64,000 nucleotides of DNA from Streptomyces koelreuteriae (GTDB lineage: Bacteria > Actinomycetota > Actinomycetes > Streptomycetales > Streptomycetaceae), in NCBI RefSeq assembly GCF_018604545.1, contig NZ_CP075896.1:4216001-4280000 (forward strand), given 5' to 3'. Shown here in pieces: positions 14,984 through 22,265 of the stretch (positions are counted from its first letter, which is position 1; the number at the start of each line of letters is the position of its first letter). The position numbers and the translations under genes are program-made. The notes beneath the pieces are model-generated. The model was given only the letters and a program-made list of their open reading frames with translations. It ran no database searches and was not told the DNA's origin.

Positions 14984-15763
14984 TCAGGTGCGGGTGCGTC
15001 GCGCGGACTGCTTCTCGGCGGTGATCCGGTAGGCGAGTTCGGCACGGTCCGCGCCGATGCTGAGTTCTTCGAGGGTCAGTGGGCGATCGTCGGCGCCGTG
15101 TGCGACGCGGGCGACGTGAAGGATCGGGGTCGCGTCGGGGAGCTGGAGGGTGCTCCGCTCGTCGGGCAGCGGCATTCGGGCGCGGACCGTCTCCGACCAC
15201 CACAGCTTGTGTCCGTCCTGGGCGAGCACTCCGTAGATCGCTGCCGGGGGCTGGCACGGCTCCTCAGCGAGCACTGGAACCGCCTCGGCGACTTCGAACG
15301 GAATCAGCATGCGGTGCATTGCGCGGGCACCCGTAGCCGTGTCGATCAAGAGCCGGTCGCAGCCGAACACGGCCTCTTCCTCACTGAGTCCCAGCAGTCG
15401 ACCTGTGGCTTTCGTGGTCCGGGTGCGGTAGCTGCTCGGCTCCTCGGCCTCCTGCCAGGCGTCGCCGTTGGGCATGACGAACTTGCTGTCGGTGGTGCGG
15501 TTGATGCGGCGTTCGAGGGTGAGTGTGGGCTGGCCGCTGGAGCGTACGAAGCTGCCTTTGCCGTGGCGCACGTCGATGAGACCTTCCGCCCGGAGTGCGG
15601 CGATGGCGTTGCGAACCGTGGGGCGGGAGACGCTGTAGCGGGCCATGAGCTGGGCTTCCGACGGAAGCAGGGAGTCAGGGGCGAACTCGCCCGACAGGAT
15701 CGCTGCGCGGATGGCGGCGGCGACTTGCTGGTAGAGGGCTCCGGGGCGCTGGATCTCCGTCAT
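14984..15763 (-). CDS. GntR-family regulator (KorSA-like) of the element
   Basis: The 259-residue protein opens with a GntR winged HTH (ALYQQVAAAIRAAILSGEFA, LLPSEAQLMARYSVSRPTVR, LIDVRHGKGSFVRSSGQ). A UTRA-type effector domain follows (about residues 90-250). In pSAM2-type elements the equivalent KorSA represses the transfer/replication operon, and here it likewise diverges from that operon. The start at MTEIQRPG is chosen from the GntR domain boundary and a CGGAG site 8 nt upstream; the frame stays open to 15877. Two similar sites in the divergent promoter region are likely operators. Confidence 0.85.
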   Translation of the reverse strand: MTEIQRPGALYQQVAAAIRAAILSGEFAPDSLLPSEAQLMARYSVSRPTVRNAIAALRAEGLIDVRHGKGSFVRSSGQPTLTLERRINRTTDSKFVMPNGDAWQEAEEPSSYRTRTTKATGRLLGLSEEEAVFGCDRLLIDTATGARAMHRMLIPFEVAEAVPVLAEEPCQPPAAIYGVLAQDGHKLWWSETVRARMPLPDERSTLQLPDATPILHVARVAHGADDRPLTLEELSIGADRAELAYRITAEKQSARRTRT

Positions 15764-15811
15764 CTCGGCAATCTCCGGGTGAGGTCGTAGGTACGTCGCA
15801 CGCGCGACATC

Positions 15812-15879
15812 ACTCGTCAGCATAAGTAGTTGCACCCTCGCCGTACAGCACTCCATAGTCGTAACTCGTAAGGACAAGT
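15812..15879. promoter_or_regulatory. Two repeated sites, candidate GntR/KorSA operators
   Basis: ACTCGTCAGCATAAGT at 15812-15827 and ACTCGTAAGGACAAGT at 15864-15879 share the layout ACTCGT-N4-AyAAGT, an imperfect inverted repeat, 52 bp apart. They sit between the divergent GntR gene and the rightward transfer/replication operon, where a KorSA-type repressor would act. Confidence 0.55.
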
Positions 15880-15928
15880 GACGTCAGTATCTCACTGGCG
15901 TCCCGACTGGCCAGGGAGGCCAAATCCA

Positions 15929-16276
15929 ATGCAGTCCATTCCCGTGGACACGGCGCGACTCGGCGTACTGCGGTGTGCCAACGCGCCTGAAGTGAAGTTC
16001 AGCAACTCCGAAACACAGGAGGTGAAGAAGGACCGGGACGGCAACCCGGTCTACAGCGTGGCCGTCACCGTGCGGCCGGACGGACGGCGTATCTCCGTGA
16101 TCGAGATCGCCGTGAGCGGTGAGCCCAAGGGGCTGGAAGCGGGCCAGGTCGTCAAGGTCACCGGGCTGACGGCGTTCGTCTGGTCGATGGGCGACCGCAG
16201 CGGCGTCAGCTTCCGCGCCGACACGATCACGCCCGCGCACGGACCGGCGGCGCAGGGCAAGGGCGGTGACGCGTGA
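15929..16276 (+). CDS. Conserved AICE small protein upstream of the transfer ATPase
   Basis: The 115-residue protein begins MQSIPVDTARLGVLRCANAP and has VYSVAVTVRPDGRRISVIEI and LEAGQVVKVTGLTAFVWSMG. This looks like a small beta-rich domain of the kind found ahead of the FtsK-type gene in many Streptomyces integrative elements. The ATG at 15929 follows a GGGAGG site; the longer frame to 15878 crosses the operator region. It overlaps the next gene by 4 bp, so it is the first gene of the rep/tra operon. Function unknown. Confidence 0.75.
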   Translation: MQSIPVDTARLGVLRCANAPEVKFSNSETQEVKKDRDGNPVYSVAVTVRPDGRRISVIEIAVSGEPKGLEAGQVVKVTGLTAFVWSMGDRSGVSFRADTITPAHGPAAQGKGGDA

Positions 16277-17286
16277 TTGGGCCGACCCTGCTCGCGCTCG
16301 CCCTGGCGGTACTGGCCTGGGTGCTGGTCGTCGGTGACCTGGTTCGGCGCCACCGTCCGGCCTGGCACTGGTACGTGATCGGCTACCCCGTGACTGCGTC
16401 CCGGGTGGTGTTCACCTGGCGCAGGGTTGCCTTGCTCAACGACCTGTCCGTATCCCGCCTCCCGGCGCGAACGCTCATCGGGCACCTGCTGGTCAAGGGG
16501 GACCCGGTCCGGCCGACGGCTCCACGGATCTCGTTCCCCCGGGCTACCCGCATGGGCTTGACCGTGAGTGTGCGGCTGCACGCGGGTCAGACTCCGGCGA
16601 CCTACCTGAAGGCGGCAGACGCGTTCGTCCATGCCTGGAAGGTTCACGCAGTGCGCGTGACCTCGCCGGAACGCGGGCTGGTCCTGCTGACGGCGATGGT
16701 CAGTGATCCGCTACAGCGGCCCGGATTCATGCAGGAACGAATGAGCGTGTGCCGGTCGGCCGGCGTGCGCTCCATATGGGAGCTGCCCGACAAGCTCCGG
16801 CCGGTGCCGGTCGTCGTGATCGTTGACGAGATCGCAGAGCTGTACTTGTCCGACGGCCGCCGCGAGAGCAAAGCCGAAACCGAGCAGTGCTCCACGCTGC
16901 TGCTGCGCCTGGCCCAGCTCGGAGCAGCACTCGGCGTCCACCTGGTGGTGGCCGGACAGCGGGTCGGCTCCGATCTGGGGCCCGGCGTCACCGCCCTGCG
17001 GGCTCAGCTCGGCGGCCGGATCTGCCACCGGGTGAACGATCCCGGCACGGCAGAGATGACCCTGGGCGACCTGAACAAGGACGCCGTGGCTGTCGCGCAA
17101 GCCATCACGGCAGAGGAACGGGGCGTGGCCGTGTGCACCGGCCCGGACGGCAGTTGGAGCCGCGCCCGTTCCCACCTCACGCCCACGGAAGAGGCCGTCT
17201 CGACGGCTCGGAAGCACGCAGCACTCACCCCGGACCTGCCCGCCCTCAACCGTGCCCTTGCGGCGCCTGAAGGAGACGACAAGTGA
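16273..17286 (+). CDS. FtsK/TraSA-type transfer protein lacking its Walker A region
   Basis: The 337-residue protein has an N-terminal membrane helix (LLALALAVLAWVLVVGDLV), a linker domain, and the C-terminal part of an FtsK/SpoIIIE ATPase: Walker B region VPVVVIVDEIAELYL (residues 178-192), VHLVVAGQRVGSDLGPGVTA and the sensor region GGRICHRVNDPGTAEMTLGD. No GxxGxGK[ST] P-loop occurs anywhere. The frame passes directly from MVSDPLQRPG (residue 151) to FMQERMSVCRSAG, where homologues, as I remember them, have about 100 more residues with the P-loop. An in-frame internal deletion near 16723-16731 is inferred. TraB/TraSA proteins move double-stranded DNA between mycelia; this one is probably inactive. 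Confidence 0.85.
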   Translation: MIGPTLLALALAVLAWVLVVGDLVRRHRPAWHWYVIGYPVTASRVVFTWRRVALLNDLSVSRLPARTLIGHLLVKGDPVRPTAPRISFPRATRMGLTVSVRLHAGQTPATYLKAADAFVHAWKVHAVRVTSPERGLVLLTAMVSDPLQRPGFMQERMSVCRSAGVRSIWELPDKLRPVPVVVIVDEIAELYLSDGRRESKAETEQCSTLLLRLAQLGAALGVHLVVAGQRVGSDLGPGVTALRAQLGGRICHRVNDPGTAEMTLGDLNKDAVAVAQAITAEERGVAVCTGPDGSWSRARSHLTPTEEAVSTARKHAALTPDLPALNRALAAPEGDDK

Positions 17287-17480
17287 TCAGCGAAGGTACG
17301 GCGTTCACGTTCGCGATGGTCTTCGGGATCATCACCGTCCTCCTCGTCCGCTCCCGCGACGTGCGCGCCTGGGAAGCGGTCTGCGTCGGCCTCTTCGGCC
17401 TCTACCTCGGCCAGACCCCGGTGATCTACACCGTCCACGGCCTCGTCACGTGGCTGATCAACGGCTTCTCCCACACCTGA
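17283..17480 (+). CDS. Small AICE membrane protein (Spd-like)
   Basis: The 65-residue protein starts MISEGTAFTFAMVFGIITVL and has two hydrophobic stretches (FAMVFGIITVLLV and VGLFGLYLGQTPVIYTVHGL). It overlaps the transfer ATPase gene by 4 bp. Small membrane proteins in this position are typical of Streptomyces conjugative plasmids and AICEs, where Spd proteins help intramycelial spread. The exact function here is inferred from context only. Confidence 0.72.
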   Translation: MISEGTAFTFAMVFGIITVLLVRSRDVRAWEAVCVGLFGLYLGQTPVIYTVHGLVTWLINGFSHT

Positions 17481-17502
17481 CCAGAGAAGGGAACGGAACG
17501 GC

Positions 17503-17616
17503 ATGCCCATGCCCCGCGTGAGGTGCCCCCACTGCAAGGGCGACGGAGCCCGCAGGACCTGGACTGGACGGCAGAGGCGCTGCCGCGTCTGTCGGGGCAC
17601 CGGAACCATCCGCTGA
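17503..17616 (+). CDS. 37-residue double-CxxC zinc-binding-type protein
   Basis: This very short gene encodes VRCPHCKGDGARRTWTG followed by RRCRVCRGTGTIR, two CxxCxGxG units like half of a DnaJ zinc domain. The four cysteines could bind one zinc. Its start follows GAAGGGAACGG, 22 bp after the Spd-like gene. Similar micro-proteins occur at this spot in related elements. A role in transfer or replication control is plausible but unproven. Confidence 0.65.
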   Translation: MPMPRVRCPHCKGDGARRTWTGRQRRCRVCRGTGTIR

Positions 17617-17654
17617 ACGTCACCCCGCCCGACCCCACAAGGAAGGTGATCCCC

Positions 17655-17848
17655 ATGACCGACAACGCGCCGCCACCCACCCACCGTGCCGCTAGGGCGG
17701 CCCACCCTGGAAGGTCCCCACCATCACACCGGAGCTCACCCCGGCTGACAGGCGCGCCGTCCTCAACCGCGCGGCGCGCCTGCGTCAGCTGTCCGAAGCA
17801 GACCGCGACGCAATCGAACTAGCCCAGGACCCGGCGTTTCCCCGCCTG
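17655..17848 (+). pseudogene. Frameshifted 5' end of the replication-initiator gene
   Basis: An ATG at 17655 with AAGGAAGG upstream begins MTDNAPPPT, which I recall as the usual N-terminus of this Rep family. The frame is then lost. The expected continuation (VPLGRPTLEG, then PTITPELTPADRRAV leading into the Rep frame) is found only by skipping one C in CCCACCCACCGTG and one C in GTCCCCACC. In the Rep frame a TAG stands at about 17694 and no ATG or GTG precedes the TTG at 17849. So either two +1 shifts have damaged the start, or these are two base-calling errors. Confidence 0.65.
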
Positions 17849-19135
17849 TTGGAGCAGATCACTGCCACCGGTGGCTGCTCGCACCCCGTCCACCTCTCCG
17901 GCTCCACCACCGCCCTGGACGGCGCAACCGGCGAAGTCCTCCGCCACTACGACACCGGCAACGAACCCGGTGAACGCCTTCTCGTACGCTGCCGCAACCG
18001 CCGGGCAACCGTCTGCCCCGCATGCTCACGCCTCCACGCGGGCGACACCTTCCACCTCGTCCGCGCGGGCCTCCTCGGCGGGAAGAACGTCCCTGCCGCA
18101 GTCCGCCACCGGCCCCGGCTCTTCGTCACCCTGACTGCCCCGTCCTTCGGTCACGTGCACCGCGCCGGGGAGCTGTGCCGCCCCCGCCGTGACCGTGGGA
18201 CGTGCGAACACGACCGTCCTCGGAGCTGCGGCGCTGTCCACGGTCCCGATGACCCCTCCGTCGGCAAGCCCCTGTGCGCTGACTGCTACGACTACACCGG
18301 CCACGTGCTGTGGCACGCGCATGCGTCGAAGCTGTGGGATCGGTTCGTCATCGACGTCCGACGGCGGCTCGCCTCCTCGGTCGGCCTCGTACAGTCCCAC
18401 TTTCGGGACCATGCCCGGCTGTCCTTCGCACGCGTCGCCGAGTACCAGAAGCGGGCGGCCGTCCACGTGCACGCAGTCGTCCGCCTCGACGGCCCGAACG
18501 GACCGGCGGACGAACCTCCCCCTTGGGCCGCGCACCGGCTCATCGCCGCCGTGCGGTCCTCCGCTTCCCGTGTCCTGGTCCGTACGCCGTACAGCCCCGC
18601 GGTGGGTGAGTTGGCTCTGCGTTGGGGCGCCCAGGTCGACGTGCGCCCGCTGCACGCCGAGGGTGACGGGCCTGACGATGATGCCATCGCCGCCTATGTG
18701 GCCAAGTACGTCACCAAGGGAGCGAGCGAGACAGGCGCCGGCATCGACTACAGGGTCACCACCTGGGATGACATCGAGGCTGCGTCCGTGAGCGCACACG
18801 TTCGCACTCTCATGCGGACCTGCTGGCGCCTGGGCGGCCTGCCCGAGTTCGAACCCCTGAACCTGCGCACGTGGGCTCACACGCTCGGCTACCGGGGCCA
18901 CATCCTCACGAAGTCTCGCGCCTACTCCACCACCTTCGCGGCACTGCGGGCCGAACGCGCCCAGCACGTAGGCGGTGTCGACGTCCCTGGGGCGGTCACG
19001 GATAGGCACTGGCGCTACGTCGGCTCCGGCCATACCTCGGGCGCTGCGCTCATCGCCGCCGGAATCGCAGATGACATCGCTGAGAACCGCGCCGTCGCGC
19101 GGGAAGCTCTCCGAGCTGGCGGTGATGCCAACTGA
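17849..19135 (+). CDS. RepSA-type replication initiator (5' end damaged)
   Basis: The 428-residue open part encodes a rolling-circle Rep of actinomycete integrative elements. It has a Cys-rich segment (RCRNRRATVCPACSRLHAGD), the HUH metal-binding motif in AAVHVHAVVRLDG, and the tyrosine motif region AIAAYVAKYVTKGAS. It would nick the double-strand origin to start rolling-circle replication after excision. The TTG at 17849 is only the first start codon in frame; about 60 normal N-terminal residues lie upstream in shifted frames. A product from TTG would lack part of the N-terminus, so activity is doubtful. It overlaps the next small gene by 4 bp. Confidence 0.82.
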   Translation: MEQITATGGCSHPVHLSGSTTALDGATGEVLRHYDTGNEPGERLLVRCRNRRATVCPACSRLHAGDTFHLVRAGLLGGKNVPAAVRHRPRLFVTLTAPSFGHVHRAGELCRPRRDRGTCEHDRPRSCGAVHGPDDPSVGKPLCADCYDYTGHVLWHAHASKLWDRFVIDVRRRLASSVGLVQSHFRDHARLSFARVAEYQKRAAVHVHAVVRLDGPNGPADEPPPWAAHRLIAAVRSSASRVLVRTPYSPAVGELALRWGAQVDVRPLHAEGDGPDDDAIAAYVAKYVTKGASETGAGIDYRVTTWDDIEAASVSAHVRTLMRTCWRLGGLPEFEPLNLRTWAHTLGYRGHILTKSRAYSTTFAALRAERAQHVGGVDVPGAVTDRHWRYVGSGHTSGAALIAAGIADDIAENRAVAREALRAGGDAN

Positions 19136-19299
19136 GCACGACTTCGGCGAAGGCCAGCGTTGAGCGCGAGGAAGCAGCAGTACGAGCGTGGATCGAGCGG
19201 CAGCTACGGGACTCTCCCCCACTCTCCGATGACCAATTGCGGAGCGTGGGGGAGATCCTCGGACTTCAGCTCACTCGGAAGTCCGCCACACAGGCTTGA
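19132..19299 (+). CDS. Small 55-residue protein between rep and int (possible excision/control factor)
   Basis: The frame reads STTSAKASVEREEAAVRAWI then ERQLRDSPPLSDDQLRSVGE and ILGLQLTRKSATQA. It has no ATG or GTG at its start; the first usable codon is CTG at 19132, overlapping the rep stop. The coding pattern is clear, and short proteins of this PPLSxxQ type are common beside serine integrase genes in actinomycete elements. Its end overlaps the integrase 3' end by 29 bp in convergent orientation. A recombination-directionality role is a guess from position. The start may be CTG or may have been lost by mutation. Confidence 0.55.
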   Translation: MSTTSAKASVEREEAAVRAWIERQLRDSPPLSDDQLRSVGEILGLQLTRKSATQA

Positions 19300-20836
19300 G
19301 AAGCTCCGGGTCGAATGTCCTGTTGCCCTTGCCACCCGGCACTGCGATCACGGCGCTCAGCACCTTCTTGATCGCCTCACGCTTCTGTGTGAGCGTCTTC
19401 GACCCCCACGAGTTCCTGACGTCTTCCTTGGCTTCCTCGGCCTCCGCCTTCAGAGCTTCGTGCGCCCGCTGATCCGCACGAAGCTCCTTGATCCGCCGTT
19501 CGAGGACCGGGAGATTGCGGAAGAACGTCTCATCATCGATGTCCGTGTCCTCGTCGTCGTGCCAACGCCGCTCCAGCTCGTTGCGGCTCCTGACGGCTCG
19601 CTCCAGGGCATCGGCCTTGTCCCAGTCCGGTACGTCCTGGGCCTTGCTTGCCGCATCGCGCTCCAACTTGGCGATGACCAGTTCCTCGATGGCCTTGTCT
19701 GTCTTGTCGCCCCGCTTGTAGGTCTTGTTGCAGCCGCCGTCCACGGTCTTCTTGCACATGTAGGCGTGCCGATACTTGAGCCAGTCGTTCGCCTTGATCC
19801 CGATCATCTTGTTGTTGCAGACCGTGCCGTCCTCCAGCACCTGGCCGCATCGCAGGATGCCGGTCAGCAGGTACTTGTGGACCAGGCCACCGCGCGGCAT
19901 CCCGGTTCCGCGGCCACGCTCCCTGACCTTGGCCGTGACCGCGAACCACTCCTTAGGAGTGATGATCGACTCCCACTCGCCCACGATGGGCTGATCGTCG
20001 CCGTCACGTACAAGCTCGCCCTTGATCTCGCGATATCCACACAGCCGCGCGTTCACCAGGACCTGCTTGACGGTCTGGTACTGGAAGGCGTTCCCGCGAC
20101 TCGTGATGAAGCCGGCCTCCTTCCACCGGCGCGTGATCTCGGAAATGGAGGCACCCGCGATCACGTCCTTCACCGCCTGACGGATGGCTTCAGCCTCGTC
20201 CGGGCGCAACGAGACCTTGTCGTCCTCCCATCCAAAGGGGCGCCACGCCGCTACCGACTGCCCGCGGATCGCCCGGCTGCGGTGGCTGTTCCTGCTCCGA
20301 CGCTCCTTCTTCCTCGTCTCGCTGAGGGACATGGCGACCCCCAGAAGCCCTTTGATCTCGAAGCCTTCGGCGTAGAGGTCCTGGATGCCGTTCGAGTCGT
20401 GGTAGACGCGTCCTTCCTGCGTGGTGAACGCCTTCAGGTACCGCTCCCAGTCACTCGGGCGCCGGTACAGCCGGTCGTCGTTGACTGCCATGACGCCGTG
20501 GATCGGGTACCCGTCCGGCGTCGTCCCGGCAGCAAGATCGGCGAGCAGCTGCTCGAAGTCATCGCGAACGATGTTCTCCTTGCTCGCGCTCTTGTCGTTG
20601 TCCGTATAGCGGAAGACGACGAGCCATCCGAACCTTCGGGCGGCCTCGGTCATGTCCCGGTGCTGGTCTTCGACGCCGTGGGCATCCTTCACCCGGCCGT
20701 CGAACGAGATCCGTGCGTAGCAGACGACGCACTTCAACTCCGGGTCGGAAGCCAGCATGGCGCGCACTTCCTCGACGGACGGCAGTCCCTCGGGCGTACC
20801 TCGCAGCTTGCTGACCAACTCCTCGCGCTTGCCCAC
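19271..20836 (-). CDS. int: Large serine recombinase (integrase) of the element
   Basis: The 521-residue protein has the resolvase catalytic domain with the nucleophile serine in CVVCYARISFDGRVKDAHGV. Arginines of the active site follow (VNDDRLYRRPSDWERYL). Then come the recombinase domain (about residues 190-300) and a zinc-ribbon domain with cysteines in GILRCGQ, TVCNNKM, YMCKK and GGCNKTY. A C-terminal charged coiled coil completes it (ELERRWHDDEDTDIDDETFF). It is a phiC31-type integrase, expected to join attP and attB without host factors. GTG start with GAGGGGGAAC upstream. It lies 73 bp from attR, so attP was probably beside its promoter. Confidence 0.93.
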   Translation of the reverse strand: MGKREELVSKLRGTPEGLPSVEEVRAMLASDPELKCVVCYARISFDGRVKDAHGVEDQHRDMTEAARRFGWLVVFRYTDNDKSASKENIVRDDFEQLLADLAAGTTPDGYPIHGVMAVNDDRLYRRPSDWERYLKAFTTQEGRVYHDSNGIQDLYAEGFEIKGLLGVAMSLSETRKKERRSRNSHRSRAIRGQSVAAWRPFGWEDDKVSLRPDEAEAIRQAVKDVIAGASISEITRRWKEAGFITSRGNAFQYQTVKQVLVNARLCGYREIKGELVRDGDDQPIVGEWESIITPKEWFAVTAKVRERGRGTGMPRGGLVHKYLLTGILRCGQVLEDGTVCNNKMIGIKANDWLKYRHAYMCKKTVDGGCNKTYKRGDKTDKAIEELVIAKLERDAASKAQDVPDWDKADALERAVRSRNELERRWHDDEDTDIDDETFFRNLPVLERRIKELRADQRAHEALKAEAEEAKEDVRNSWGSKTLTQKREAIKKVLSAVIAVPGGKGNRTFDPELLKPVWRTSE

Positions 20837-20908
20837 GTGTTCCCCCTCGGTCCATGTCTGGGCTGCTGGAACGACCGTAGCGCATGTGTGGGTTTCAGTA
20901 ATGCTCTA

Positions 20909-20920
20909 CAGCATGAAGAT
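20909..20920 (+). other. attR core of the thiC-integrated element
   Basis: Second copy of CAGCATGAAGAT, matching 8786-8797. The right flank continues in the thiC reading frame with the displaced host tail; the left flank is element DNA next to the integrase promoter. Confidence 0.88.
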
Positions 20921-21041
20921 CTCGCAGGACATCCGCCGTGAACACGGCGGCACACGGACCGAGATCGAGGAGGGCATGGCGCAGAAGTCGAAGGAGTTCG
21001 CGGCGAGCGGGAACCGGGTGTACCTGCCGATCGCGGACTGA
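20909..21041 (+). pseudogene. Displaced original 3' end of host thiC
   Basis: From the att core the frame reads SMKISQDIRREHGGTRTEIE then EGMAQKSKEFAASGNRVYLP and IAD, ending TGA. This is the native ThiC C-terminus, cut off from the rest of the gene by the insertion. It matches the element-borne tail in its last 20 or so residues but differs before that and is 6 residues shorter. It has no start signal and is silent until excision restores it. Confidence 0.9.
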
Positions 21042-21215
21042 TCCGCGCCTGATGCGCGCCTGATCCGGCCGTCGGCAGGCCGTGAGGCCGGCAAGCGGCC
21101 GACTGGGCACGGGCCGCGAGGGCCGAGGGCTGGGGACACATGGTCCCTGGCCCTGGCCCTGGCCTCCGGGCACGGCCCCTTGGCCTGCGGATGGGTACGC
21201 GGAGCCGAACCGGCT

Positions 21216-22076
21216 TTACTCCGGCTGGTGTTCCGGTCCTCCGTAGTCCGGGCTGGTGTAGTCCGGGCTGCTGTAGCTCGGCCGTGAGCCGCGGTGGCCT
21301 TCGTCCGGGCTGGTGAAACCCGGGCGGTCGTAGCCGAGGTGCGGGATGCGGCTGATCGGCGTGGACGAGGAGGTGTGATGCAGTGCGGCGGTCGCGTCCG
21401 GGCTGACGAGCGCCTCGCGCAGGAACGGCAGGATGCCCCGCTCCAGCAGGGCCTCGTGCCAGGCGTCCCTGGCCAGGGCCACCTCCCCCTGCAGTTCGTC
21501 GTACGGCCCGCCTTCGGCCGTCGGCTTGTTGCGCAGGGCGGTGAGCAGCAGCCCCGCCGCGGCGACGAGGATCGCCACCGCGGTCACGGCGCCGAACACC
21601 CAGCCCGTCGTGAGCATGGTCCGCGCGAACGCCTGCTCGGGGTCGAGCATCTGCAGGATGTAGCCAACGAGCAGGAAGATCGCGGCGGCGGTCCCGGCCA
21701 GGACCGGTGCCAGGACGGCGACGACGGCGACGGCGCCCGCGCCGGCGGTCTCGGCGACCTCGCCCATGGCGGCGGCGAGCCCCGCCGGGCCCGTGCCCGA
21801 TTCGGAAGAGCCGGACTCGCGGACCGTCGGCGCGCTCGACGACGACGGCTGGCGCAGTTCCTCACGGACCTTGACGTAGTGCTGGTATTCGGTCGACGCG
21901 GCCGCCGTGATGAGCGCGGTGGCGTTCAGCGCCATGGTGCGCAGTTGTTCCGAGTTCAGCCGCTGTCCGACAGCGGCAAGTTCCGGACGGTGTGGGGCGG
22001 AGCGCAGCACCTCATCGAGGATCCGCTCGTATTCCTGGCGGTCCTCGCTCAGCAGGTGCTGCGGAACGCTGTTCAT
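21216..22076 (-). CDS. Membrane protein with Pro/Ser/Tyr-rich C-terminal tail
   Basis: The 286-residue protein has a helical N-terminal domain (MNSVPQHLLSEDRQEYERIL), then two or three membrane helices (AGAVAVVAVLAPVLAGTAAA-IFLLVGYIL and WVFGAVTAVAILVAAAGLLL). A tail of about 60 residues contains repeated SPDY/SPDE motifs (SSPDYTSPDYGG). No family recognised. The ATG at 22076 has GGGGG 6 nt upstream; an ATG at 22082 is also possible. It is the first native gene right of the element. Confidence 0.75.
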   Translation of the reverse strand: MNSVPQHLLSEDRQEYERILDEVLRSAPHRPELAAVGQRLNSEQLRTMALNATALITAAASTEYQHYVKVREELRQPSSSSAPTVRESGSSESGTGPAGLAAAMGEVAETAGAGAVAVVAVLAPVLAGTAAAIFLLVGYILQMLDPEQAFARTMLTTGWVFGAVTAVAILVAAAGLLLTALRNKPTAEGGPYDELQGEVALARDAWHEALLERGILPFLREALVSPDATAALHHTSSSTPISRIPHLGYDRPGFTSPDEGHRGSRPSYSSPDYTSPDYGGPEHQPE

Positions 22077-22265
22077 GTGCATCCCCCGATGCTCCGTAGG
22101 GCTTGGGGCTCGGCATGCTGACGAGCCGTCGGGCAGAAACGGAGGGGAGCCTGCTACGGATAAGCCGATGGTAGAGCCGTGGAGGTGGGCGGTGACAGGG
22201 GGTTTACCGAAATTGGCCCTTCACCCGTCCGGTCCTGTGACGGGAAACGCCTGCCCGGTGAACGC

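Larger units (their letters stand above)
8786..20920. mobile_element. Integrated element of about 12.1 kb (AICE-type, serine integrase) inserted in thiC
   Basis: Boundaries are set by the 12-bp direct repeat CAGCATGAAGAT at 8786-8797 and 20909-20920, each inside thiC coding sequence, with thiC tail sequence on both sides. The serine-integrase gene lies next to the right end. Between them are typical AICE genes: a GntR regulator, an FtsK-type transfer ATPase, small Spd-like proteins and a rolling-circle-type Rep, plus cargo. Some cargo is less GC-rich and less biased in codon use than its surroundings, as expected of acquired DNA. Broken rep and tra genes suggest that self-transfer is lost, while integrase and both att sites look intact. 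Confidence 0.92.

Noticed and set aside
20757..20908. Considered extending the stranded thiC tail upstream as a real small gene.
   Set aside because: The sequence before the att core lies in the integrase promoter and 5' end and has no thiC similarity.
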